The position numbers were made by a program, and so were the translations under genes. Shown in pieces: positions 1 to 5,523 of a stretch of 6,571 bases of DNA (position 1 is its first letter; each line of letters starts with the position of its first letter). The stretch lies in assembly GCA_016297805.1 (NCBI GenBank), contig JAEDFX010000113.1, positions 1 to 6,571 on the forward strand, given 5' to 3'. Origin of the DNA: Treponema sp. GTDB lineage: Bacteria; Spirochaetota; Spirochaetia; Treponematales; Treponemataceae. The notes beneath the pieces were generated by a model, which saw only the letters and a program-made list of their open reading frames with translations, had not been told where the DNA came from and made no database searches.

Positions 1-325
1 TTTTATCTGCACGATGACGAGCCTGACATTCAAGACAGTCAATCATTGGATCAGAGAAGTGATCAGCATGGCCAGAAGCCTTCCATGTTGTGTGATGCTG
101 GAAAATTGCAGAATCAAGACCCACAACATCATCATGAAGCTGAGTCATATAATGCCACCATGCATTCTGAATATTTCTCTTGAATTCAACTCCTAAAGGA
201 CCATAGTCCCAGGCACCAGCCTGACCACCATAGATTTCAGAAGCCTGATAAACAAATCCGCGTCTCTTACAAAGACTGATGATTTTGTCCAATGTACACG
301 CATGTGTATCGTTTGTATTTGCCAT
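1..325 (-). CDS. glyS: Glycyl-tRNA synthetase, N-terminal part (cut by left edge)
   Basis: Charges tRNA-Gly with glycine in the cytoplasm. It belongs to the single-chain class II type found in eukaryotes, spirochaetes, actinobacteria and some Firmicutes, not the alpha2beta2 GlyQ/GlyS type. The first 108 residues can be read on the minus strand. They carry family hallmarks: DKIISLCKRRGFVYQ near residues 13-27, SEIYGGQAGAWDYGPLG near 29-45, WKASGHADHFSDP near 83-95, and the cysteine pair CLEC near 98-101. The rest of the protein (usually about 450 residues or more) lies left of the window. The ATG at 323-325 is chosen because a strong Shine-Dalgarno (AGGAGGT at 331-337) sits 5 nt upstream of it. 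It lies on the same strand as the PilZ gene but behind a 204-bp gap with hairpins, so it may be separately controlled. Family assignment is secure. Confidence 0.95.
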   Translation of the reverse strand, partial: MANTNDTHACTLDKIISLCKRRGFVYQASEIYGGQAGAWDYGPLGVEFKRNIQNAWWHYMTQLHDDVVGLDSAIFQHHTTWKASGHADHFSDPMIDCLECQARHRADK

Positions 326-341
326 TTTTTACCTCCTGTGT

Positions 342-365
342 AAGGTCGCCGGTCAGAGCGACCTT
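342..365 (-). promoter_or_regulatory. Perfect 8-bp hairpin in the glyS leader, just 5' of the Shine-Dalgarno
   Basis: Read on the minus strand, AAGGTCGC (365-358) pairs perfectly with GCGACCTT (349-342) around an 8-nt loop. The Shine-Dalgarno at 337-331 follows 4 nt later. A smaller alternative, GGTC (363-360) with GACC (354-351), uses part of the same bases, as does CTTTG (380-376) with CAAAG (367-363). No run of T follows, so this is not a terminator. A role in translation control or mRNA stability is inference. I recognise no known riboswitch or T-box sequence. Confidence 0.5.
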
Positions 366-376
366 TGTTCTCTAGC

Positions 377-418
377 AAAGCGTTAAAAAAAATTGCGAGG
401 CAGCAATTTTTTAGCTTT
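377..418 (-). terminator. Terminator-like hairpin between the PilZ gene and glyS
   Basis: The core is a 10-bp perfect stem, AAAAAATTGC (412-403) with GCAATTTTTT (396-387), around the 6-nt loop TGCCTC. On the minus strand the stem runs into more T residues. A second 5-bp block, AAAGC (418-414) with GCTTT (381-377), extends it through an internal loop. It has the shape of a rho-independent terminator, although the stem is AT-rich. A similar T run lies on the plus strand, so it could work in both directions. It may end the PilZ transcript about 110 nt after its stop codon, or act as an attenuator inside the glyS leader. The sequence alone does not decide between these. Confidence 0.5.
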
Positions 419-483
419 ACCTTCGAAAAACGACCCTGGCGTGAGCCGTTTGATATATATTTAAAGTGATACTAAGTTACCAT

Positions 484-510
484 AAAAAAAAAGTGTTTTC
501 AATTATGAAA
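484..510 (-). terminator. Weak possible terminator after the PilZ gene
   Basis: About 20 nt after the PilZ stop codon, TTTCA (510-506) can pair with TGAAA (501-497) around a 4-nt loop. Four bases later there is a run of nine T (492-484). The stem is only 5 bp and AT-rich, so this is a weak candidate. It matters because, if real, the stronger hairpin at 377-418 would belong to the glyS leader instead. Confidence 0.2.
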
Positions 511-529
511 GATTTTCCGAATTACTCTC

Positions 530-1480
530 TTATGAAGAACTATCCGCAGCAGCATTCTCTACCTTTTCACTAGTTTCTGCAGTTTCTTCGCCTTCTACTG
601 CAGGTGATATTTCTGACTCTTCAATTTCTTCTGCCTCTGCAATCTCCTCTTCTTCCCCTTCAGCACGAACACGTACATTATAATCTGTCATATCACGTGC
701 AATATTTTCCAGAACAATTCTGTGACGAAGTTCAAGAGTATCATATAAAAAATCGTGAATCTTCTTTTTAACTACTGCCGATGTTTCCGGATGAAGCATT
801 GCTACTACAAGAACAGAACCTTTTACCATACTAGCTTTATATACAACAATAGAACATACAAAAGAGAACCGCTTCATTGTAATAGAAACGTTAGGAATTA
901 CTTTACCAGGCTGGAAAATCGCTCCCATTTTAGCAGGAACCATTGCAGCAAATCCAAGTTCACTGATATTCACCAGACGGAAGGAATAAAGCATTGTACC
1001 ATTTGTAAAATATCCGTTTACATCATTACTATCATCAAGTTCAAGACGGATACACTTTCTGACACCCCTTGCCCCATTAATATTCAGAATTCCTTCAATA
1101 GTTTCTGCATTATTATTCATTTGCTTTTCAAGTATAACAAATCCTCCAGGAAGCTTCAGATTCATCATAAAGCGTTCCTGTTCTTTTGGTTTTGCCTTTA
1201 TTGAAAGTACACCTAAAAATATAGATTGCAAAGAAGGATCATTCTCAAAGGATTTTATGAAATTGTACCAGGCATCCATAGAGAGCACATCATCAACAAA
1301 AATAAAACAGATGGCATTATCATGGTTTCTTAGTATTGGCTTTGCAGTATTATACTCACGGATAATGTAAACCTCGTATTCTTTATCCTTCAAAACAGGT
1401 ATTACAGAGTTCTCAACAGACAAAGGCGGATTCAAAAAAAATACTCTACGCCCAAACATGGGGTTTTCACGATATTCCAT
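530..1480 (-). CDS. PilZ-domain c-di-GMP-binding protein with receiver-like N-terminus
   Basis: A 316-residue cytoplasmic protein, probably an effector that binds cyclic di-GMP. The PilZ domain lies at about residues 135-260 and keeps both parts of the binding signature: RKCIR (RxxxR) at 141-145 and NISELG (N/DxSxxG) at 171-176. Residues 10-93 look like a receiver-type alpha/beta domain with hydrophobic strands RVFFLNPP, YEVYII, ICFIFVDD and IFLGVLS. The acidic pair normally at the end of strand 1 is replaced by NPP, so normal phosphorylation is unlikely. Residues 273-309 form a Glu-rich, probably disordered tail. The ATG at 1480 is preferred because AAGGA lies 6 nt upstream; the next ATG (residue 8) has no such site. 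The gene follows the dihydrouridine synthase gene after 61 nt. PilZ identity is firm. The output (in spirochaetes often motility or cell-envelope control) is unknown. Confidence 0.85.
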   Translation of the reverse strand: MEYRENPMFGRRVFFLNPPLSVENSVIPVLKDKEYEVYIIREYNTAKPILRNHDNAICFIFVDDVLSMDAWYNFIKSFENDPSLQSIFLGVLSIKAKPKEQERFMMNLKLPGGFVILEKQMNNNAETIEGILNINGARGVRKCIRLELDDSNDVNGYFTNGTMLYSFRLVNISELGFAAMVPAKMGAIFQPGKVIPNVSITMKRFSFVCSIVVYKASMVKGSVLVVAMLHPETSAVVKKKIHDFLYDTLELRHRIVLENIARDMTDYNVRVRAEGEEEEIAEAEEIEESEISPAVEGEETAETSEKVENAAADSSS

Positions 1481-1508
1481 TATATATCCTTAAAAAATTA
1501 TACATACA

Positions 1509-1536
1509 ATTTTATCATGATATTTATATCTATCAA
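1509..1536 (-). promoter_or_regulatory. Candidate promoter of the PilZ gene
   Basis: On the minus strand, TTGATA (1536-1531) and TAAAAT (1514-1509) are separated by 16 nt. Each matches the sigma-70 consensus at 5 of 6 bases. The predicted start near 1502 would give a leader of about 20 nt. The site falls in the 61-bp gap after the dihydrouridine synthase gene. A TATAAT at 1502-1497 is an alternative -10. The region is very AT-rich, so chance matches are likely. Confidence 0.35.
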
Positions 1537-1541
1537 GAAAT

Positions 1542-2537
1542 TTATATTTTATGAAATCTCTCTTCAGGACATTTTTCAAAAAAAGCAGTTATTCTATTTC
1601 TTAAATCATCATTATCTGCAGCATTTAAAAACTCTGTCTGAGCGTAATGTCCAAACAAAAAATTACTGCTGTAATATGAAAAGAATCTTTGCAGTCTGGT
1701 TTTCCAGAAATCTTTTGGCTGATATTCTTCTATATCAGAAATATAATCCAGTGCCAGCTGCTGCATATCAATTACTAATGATTCACTCTGGTTATTATCT
1801 TTCAGTTTTCTGAAAATCCATGGATGTTCTACTGCAGCTCTGGAAATCATAACTCCATCAACAGCAGGTGCTTTTTTCAAGGCATTCTCTAAAGATGCAG
1901 AATCCTTTACATTACCATTTAAATACACCTGAACTCCCCGGTTATGCATTTTTTCTGCCAGCAGCTGACAATATTCGTACCGAGCAGGACGAGCAAGCTT
2001 TTCTTTTTTTGTTCTAGGATGAAGAGTAAACAGCTCAACACCTAAATCTGCCAGGCCTTCACAAAAATCAAAGAAATCCTTTTCCTTAAAATCATCATCA
2101 CCCAATCTTAGCTTTATGCTAAGTCTTTTTTTATTTTCAGGATTCTGGTGATTATGTTCTGCAACAACCTTTGCAACAGAACCTACCATTTCAAATGTTT
2201 CTTCTCTGGGTTTCAACATCCACCCTATTCCAGCACCGGTTTTGTATATATCAGGAGCTGCACAGCCCATATTAATATCTATTCCTATTCCCGGAAGTTT
2301 CACAAGCACTTCAGCTGCCTTTGTCATTGGGTCCGAATCTTTTCCAGTCAGCTGCCAGACAACCTTTTCTGGAACCGGTGCAGGATCTATATAATATTTT
2401 TCGTAAGGACCTTCATTCAGAAGACTGCTGGCGTTTATCATTTCTGTAAAATATTCATCACATCCACCAAATTTTTCTATTAAGATTCTAAAGGCTGGAT
2501 GAGAAATTGTAGCCATTGGTCCGCATATAAATTTCAT
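1542..2537 (-). CDS. dus: tRNA-dihydrouridine synthase
   Basis: A flavin (FMN)-dependent enzyme that reduces specific uridines of tRNA to dihydrouridine using NADPH. It is complete at 331 residues, typical for the family. The TIM-barrel motifs appear in order: GPMATISHPAFR (6-17), CDEYFTEMINA (26-36), WQLTG (61-65), DINMGC with the catalytic acid Cys92 (87-92), IKLRLG with Lys142, TLHPRT with His173, NGNV (207-210) and the phosphate-binding GVMISRAAVEHPW (228-240). After the catalytic Cys the usual Pro is Ala (GCAAP), a mild departure. I cannot say which subfamily (A, B, C or other) or which uridine is the target. The ATG at 2537 is the natural N-terminus for the family, but no Shine-Dalgarno precedes it (see the promoter at 2544-2572). 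It is divergent from the DUF975 gene. Confidence 0.93.
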   Translation of the reverse strand: MKFICGPMATISHPAFRILIEKFGGCDEYFTEMINASSLLNEGPYEKYYIDPAPVPEKVVWQLTGKDSDPMTKAAEVLVKLPGIGIDINMGCAAPDIYKTGAGIGWMLKPREETFEMVGSVAKVVAEHNHQNPENKKRLSIKLRLGDDDFKEKDFFDFCEGLADLGVELFTLHPRTKKEKLARPARYEYCQLLAEKMHNRGVQVYLNGNVKDSASLENALKKAPAVDGVMISRAAVEHPWIFRKLKDNNQSESLVIDMQQLALDYISDIEEYQPKDFWKTRLQRFFSYYSSNFLFGHYAQTEFLNAADNDDLRNRITAFFEKCPEERFHKI

Positions 2538-2543
2538 GATTGT

Positions 2544-2572
2544 ACTATATCAGAAAAGCATTGAAATATCAC
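2544..2572 (-). promoter_or_regulatory. Candidate promoter of dus, possibly giving a leaderless mRNA
   Basis: On the minus strand, GTGATA (2572-2567) and TATAGT (2549-2544) are 17 nt apart, matching the sigma-70 consensus at 4 and 5 of 6 bases. The first base of the dus ATG (2537) is exactly 7 nt after the -10 box, where transcription would be expected to begin. No Shine-Dalgarno is visible in front of this ATG, which agrees with a leaderless transcript. This is inferred from spacing only. Confidence 0.4.
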
Positions 2573-2589
2573 ACATTTCGTATTATCGT
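2561..2589 (+). promoter_or_regulatory. Weak candidate promoter of the DUF975-sppA unit
   Basis: TTGAAA (2561-2566) and TATCGT (2584-2589) are 17 nt apart, matching the consensus at 5 and 4 of 6 bases. TATTAT at 2581-2586 is a better -10 but leaves a spacer of only 14 nt. The site lies in the 88-bp gap between divergent genes, and its -35 directly abuts the -35 proposed for dus on the other strand. Some promoter is expected here because the gene has no upstream neighbour on its strand. Confidence 0.3.
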
Positions 2590-2625
2590 AGATAAATAAA
2601 GTAGAAGCTAAAGGAGAAAATTTTT

Positions 2626-3354
2626 ATGTTTGATAGAAAAAAATACAAAATGTTTGCACGAAAGCAATTAAAAGGCAGATGGGCTGTACCTGTTATTATG
2701 ACACTTATTATAACTGCAATCATGTTCCTTTTTGACATACCTAATTTAATAAGATTATTTTCAGACGAAGTATTCTGGAAGCTATGGTATTTTGAAGGAG
2801 ACATTACAGAAGCATATGAACTTTACAATCAGCTAAGCAGTAATTCCAGTTCTTATTTGACTTCAATCATACAGGTGGTTGCAGAAGCAATTTTGTCTTT
2901 TGCGGCAATTAACGTTTACTTAAAAATGTCACGAAGTCCTGAAAAAGTAAGCCTTAAATATTTTGTTGAAGGCTTAAATAACTGGTCAAGAGCATTTTTA
3001 GCAGCTCTGTGGAATTATTTATGGGTTTTCATATGGTCACTTCTGTTTTTGATTCCGGGAATCATTAAAGCTATTTCTTATTCTCAGATGTACTATATTC
3101 TATGTGAATACAAGGATGTTTCTGTAACAAAAGCAATGAGAATCAGTATGATTATTACCCATGGTCACAAAGGTGATTTGTTTATTACTTACTTGAGTTT
3201 TCTTGGATGGATTTGTCTTTCTGCTTTAACTTTAGGTATTGGAGTTTTGTGGGTTCAGCCATACATGGATATGACCCTTATTAATGCTTATCATGCATTA
3301 ATGAAGGAAGCATTAGAATTAGGAAAAATCAAACCAGAGGATTTAACAGAATAA
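2626..3354 (+). CDS. DUF975 family multi-pass membrane protein
   Basis: A 242-residue inner-membrane protein of unknown function. The C-terminal half has the DUF975 signature: a hydrophobic segment ending LLFLIPGIIKAISYS (139-153), then AMRISMIITHGHKGDLF (170-186), SFLGW (191-195) and LTLGIGVLWVQPY (201-213). Hydrophobic segments lie at about 19-42, 76-99, 122-150 and 185-215, with some long enough to be re-entrant or double. The N-terminus is basic (RKKYK, ARKQLKGR), which suggests it stays in the cytoplasm. AAGGAG at 2611-2616 lies 9 nt before the ATG and supports the start. The stop codon overlaps the start of the SppA gene by one base (TAATG), so the two are probably co-translated. A link to membrane-protein quality control through that partner is inference only. 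Confidence 0.88.
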   Translation: MFDRKKYKMFARKQLKGRWAVPVIMTLIITAIMFLFDIPNLIRLFSDEVFWKLWYFEGDITEAYELYNQLSSNSSSYLTSIIQVVAEAILSFAAINVYLKMSRSPEKVSLKYFVEGLNNWSRAFLAALWNYLWVFIWSLLFLIPGIIKAISYSQMYYILCEYKDVSVTKAMRISMIITHGHKGDLFITYLSFLGWICLSALTLGIGVLWVQPYMDMTLINAYHALMKEALELGKIKPEDLTE

Positions 3355-4367
3355 TGAAAAATAAATTTAACAGTGGAATAATTGTACTTGTTTGTCTTAT
3401 TTTAATTGTTACCGGAGTATCTCTTTTTAATTATGTAAAGCCAGCAAGAAATAATCAGCCAAGGGTTCACATAAATTATTATTCAACCGGCGATAGTTCC
3501 AAAACAAAATCCGACTCTTCAAAATTATATAAAAAACAGTTTATTGCAGCATTATATATTGAAGGAACCATTCAGGAAGAAAACAATCAGTATGACCAGC
3601 AATGGCTTTTGTCTACAATAAAGTCTCTTAAAGAAAATGATGATAACACAGCTTTGGCAATTTTTATTAATTCCCCTGGCGGAGCTGTTTATCAGGCAGA
3701 TGAAGTTTATGCCGCTCTTCAGGATTACAAAACAACAGGTAAAAAGATTTATGTATATCAGGGTTCTATGGCAGCCTCTGGTGGATATTATATTTCCTGT
3801 GCAGCAAACCAGATTTTTGCAAACCGAAACACTTTAACAGGTTCAATTGGTGTAATTATGGGCAGTTCTTTTGATTTGACAGAACTTTTTGACAATCTTG
3901 GTATTAAATCTGAGACAATTCATTCTGGAAAAAACAAAAATATGATGAACTACAATGAACCACTTACAGATGAACAGAAAGAAATCATGCAGTCCATCTG
4001 TGATGAATGCTATGAACAGTTTGTTTCAATTGTTGCAAATAATCGCGGAATGACATATGAAAAAGCCGCCAAACTGGCAGACGGAAAAGTCTACACAGCA
4101 AGACAGGCATTGGAAAACGGATTAATTGACAGAATTGATACCTGGGATGGCATGATTGATGCACTTTCTGTAGCAATCGACAAGCCTGGTATTGCAGTGA
4201 AGACCTACAAGTTCCAGAAGAAGCTGTCTTTAATGGACAGAATGATGGCTAAAGCCAAGGATTATGAATCTGCAAAAGCCGCAGCTGCCCTTGGCTTGCC
4301 TGTAAATGTAATAAACCAGATGAACAGCAATCCTTTTGAACCAATGTACTTAGTTCCTTCGAACTAA
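3354..4367 (+). CDS. sppA: Signal peptide peptidase SppA, short (36K) type, S49 family
   Basis: A membrane-anchored serine protease that degrades cleaved signal peptides and possibly other membrane or envelope proteins. It is 337 residues, matching the short bacterial type with one protease domain rather than the duplicated E. coli form. Residues 8-28 form one hydrophobic anchor, with the rest expected outside the cytoplasmic membrane. The core includes the strand ALYIEGTI (66-73), INSPGG (105-110), GSMAASGGYY with nucleophile Ser142 (137-146), TGSIGVIMG (162-170), and SGKNKNMM (191-198), where Lys195 fits the general-base position. The Ser-Lys spacing of 53 is close to that of Bacillus SppA. 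The ATG overlaps the DUF975 stop codon. The last 18 nt overlap, on the opposite strand, the end of the methyltransferase gene. Confidence 0.93.
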   Translation: MKNKFNSGIIVLVCLILIVTGVSLFNYVKPARNNQPRVHINYYSTGDSSKTKSDSSKLYKKQFIAALYIEGTIQEENNQYDQQWLLSTIKSLKENDDNTALAIFINSPGGAVYQADEVYAALQDYKTTGKKIYVYQGSMAASGGYYISCAANQIFANRNTLTGSIGVIMGSSFDLTELFDNLGIKSETIHSGKNKNMMNYNEPLTDEQKEIMQSICDECYEQFVSIVANNRGMTYEKAAKLADGKVYTARQALENGLIDRIDTWDGMIDALSVAIDKPGIAVKTYKFQKKLSLMDRMMAKAKDYESAKAAAALGLPVNVINQMNSNPFEPMYLVPSN

Positions 4368-5357
4368 TTTATATAATCCAGCCTTTTTACCGTTTACCAG
4401 AGTGTGAAGACTTTCCACCACAGTAAACGGTACTTCTTCCACCACCTTTTCAAATTCTTCTTTTCGTGCCGTCAAAATTGTTACACTACCGTCTGTCTTT
4501 AAAACACGATTTATGCTGTTAAACATTCTCCTGTAAAAATCAGAAACATCACCAATATCTTCAAAAAATCCCCATGGCGGATCTGTTATTACTGTATCAA
4601 TGGATTCATCTTCAATATAATCAAGCACCATTGCATCGCATACCCTGATATCTACAAGAGGATTATCTTTTATCAGCTTTTTCTGACTGACCATTTCAAT
4701 TTTCTCAGAATCAATATCACTGGCAAAAAGTCTGGCACACTGAAATTTCTTGGCAATCTGAACAGGAATAGAACCATATCCACAGAAAGGCTCCAGAACC
4801 ACATCATTCTTTTTTATTTCTGCAAAACAGGCAATCAAATAAGCAATTTCTGGACGTAATTCCCCTTTATTCAGGTTCTTTTCAGTAAATTCTCTCTTTG
4901 AAAGCAACTGACCGCAGAAAGCAAAACCTTCCCGACGAATTGAATACCAGATTTCTGTAGTTGGAGAAAGACGGTCTATCTGCAGTTTTGAATTATTTAA
5001 AACAGTCTCTTCTGCCCTTCGGGCAATGTTTTTATCAACCTTTGCAAACTGATTTTCCTTAACAAAGCGGACACGAAAAGTTCCTTTATTTATAAGATAA
5101 TATTTTCGCTCAGCGCCAACAGCACCAACCATCGAAGGAAAATTCAGCCCCTTTCCTTTCCAGGTTTTTAAAACAAAAAATGTATTATTAAAATAAATGA
5201 TTTTATCCAGATCACGGGAATTTCCATTAAACTGGAAATGTACAAGTCCATCATAAATATTTATGATTTTTACACCGTTCAAACGACATGGTAAATCTTT
5301 TTCTACAACGCTTTGAAAACCTGTAATAAAGGAAGCAACGAATTCAGCCATATACAT
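4350..5357 (-). CDS. THUMP-domain RNA (guanine-N2) methyltransferase, Trm11/Trm14/RlmL-like
   Basis: Probably a SAM-dependent methyltransferase acting on a guanosine in tRNA or rRNA. The 335 residues show the full architecture of the group. A ferredoxin-like N-terminal region comes first (about 3-66, from EFVASFITGFQSVVEKDL). A THUMP-like RNA-binding region follows (about 70-155), then a Rossmann methyltransferase domain from about 165. That domain has the SAM-binding motif EPFCGYGS (189-196), the acidic strand-2 end ASDIDSEKI (212-220) and the catalytic TDPPWG (258-263). The DPPW/NPPY form is typical of exocyclic amino-group methylation. The exact target cannot be read from sequence. The start is uncertain: the ATG at 5357 or the one at 5351 (MYMAEF), neither with a clear Shine-Dalgarno. 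It is divergent from infC and overlaps sppA at its 3' end. Confidence 0.85.
   Translation of the reverse strand: MYMAEFVASFITGFQSVVEKDLPCRLNGVKIINIYDGLVHFQFNGNSRDLDKIIYFNNTFFVLKTWKGKGLNFPSMVGAVGAERKYYLINKGTFRVRFVKENQFAKVDKNIARRAEETVLNNSKLQIDRLSPTTEIWYSIRREGFAFCGQLLSKREFTEKNLNKGELRPEIAYLIACFAEIKKNDVVLEPFCGYGSIPVQIAKKFQCARLFASDIDSEKIEMVSQKKLIKDNPLVDIRVCDAMVLDYIEDESIDTVITDPPWGFFEDIGDVSDFYRRMFNSINRVLKTDGSVTILTARKEEFEKVVEEVPFTVVESLHTLVNGKKAGLYKLVRRN
4388..4432. repeat. 10-bp perfect inverted repeat inside the methyltransferase 3' end
   Basis: TACCGTTTAC (4388-4397) and GTAAACGGTA (4423-4432) are perfect inverted copies 25 nt apart, starting 20 nt after the sppA stop codon. In mRNA from either strand they could form a stem. 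No T run follows on either strand, so it is not a standard rho-independent terminator. It could stabilise or end the sppA transcript, or be chance within coding sequence. Confidence 0.4.
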
Positions 5358-5377
5358 AATGTACCAAAAAAACTATA

Positions 5378-5406
5378 ATTATTGAACCAAGGAAAGCAGT
5401 CAGCAA
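5378..5406 (-). promoter_or_regulatory. Weak candidate promoter of the methyltransferase gene
   Basis: On the minus strand, TTGCTG (5406-5401) and AATAAT (5383-5378) are 17 nt apart, with 3 and 5 of 6 consensus bases. TATAGT at 5377-5372 is an overlapping alternative -10 without a good -35. Either would give a very short leader, consistent with the lack of a visible Shine-Dalgarno. Confidence 0.25.
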
Positions 5407-5425
5407 CTTTTCATTTCTATATCAC

Positions 5426-5454
5426 TAGACACTCCTATACAAAATAACTATAAT
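5426..5454 (+). promoter_or_regulatory. Strong sigma-70-type promoter of infC-rpmI-rplT
   Basis: TAGACA (5426-5431) is followed after exactly 17 nt by a perfect TATAAT (5449-5454). This is 11 of 12 consensus bases with ideal spacing, the best promoter match I found in the window. Transcription should start near 5461, giving a leader of about 60 nt before the infC start codon. A strong promoter fits a ribosomal-protein operon. Confidence 0.75.
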
Positions 5455-5480
5455 ATGAAGCTACACGCTATATGTTTATT

Positions 5481-5512
5481 GTGTTTAAAAACACTTAAGG
5501 TTTTTGTAACAC
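5481..5512 (+). promoter_or_regulatory. Leader hairpin abutting the infC Shine-Dalgarno
   Basis: GTGTT (5481-5485) pairs with AACAC (5508-5512), and inside it AAAAAC (5487-5492) pairs with GTTTTT (5500-5505) around the loop ACTTAAG. A 1x2 internal loop separates the two blocks. A competing smaller hairpin, GTGTT (5481-5485) with AACAC (5490-5494), uses the same left arm. The stem ends 1 nt before the AGGAGG at 5514-5519. In other bacteria this operon is controlled in its leader by L20. A similar role here is inference, and the stem is AT-rich. Confidence 0.4.
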
Positions 5513-5513
5513 T

Positions 5514-5519
5514 AGGAGG
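5514..5519 (+). promoter_or_regulatory. Shine-Dalgarno that fixes the infC TTG start
   Basis: A perfect AGGAGG lies 4 nt before the TTG at 5524-5526. The in-frame codon just before the TTG is a stop (TAA, 5521-5523), so translation cannot begin further upstream. The next in-frame alternative, GTG at 5533, would be 13 nt away, which is too far. Confidence 0.85.
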
Positions 5520-5523
5520 ATAA

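Noticed and set aside
193..378. Open frame of 61 codons on the minus strand
   Set aside because: It overlaps the glyS start in another frame, has no family resemblance, and glyS is the clearly conserved reading.
326..480. T-box or known riboswitch (including c-di-GMP class I, because of a CACGCCAGGG stretch) before glyS
   Set aside because: The T-box core is absent, and the GGACGCAAAGC-type half of the c-di-GMP-I aptamer is missing. The partial likeness is too short to support a call.
755..1204. Open frame of 149 codons on the plus strand, antisense to the PilZ gene
   Set aside because: Its composition (His, Asn, Tyr and Cys rich) is that of a reverse-strand shadow, and the PilZ frame has intact conserved motifs.
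1498..1515. Hairpin AAAATT/AATTTT between dus and the PilZ gene as a terminator
   Set aside because: The stem is only A/T, the loop is large and the T run is short. A promoter explains the region at least as well.
2148..2483. Open frame of 111 codons on the plus strand, antisense to dus
   Set aside because: It lies opposite conserved dus motifs, has a Phe/Cys/Ser-rich shadow composition, and has no convincing ribosome binding site.
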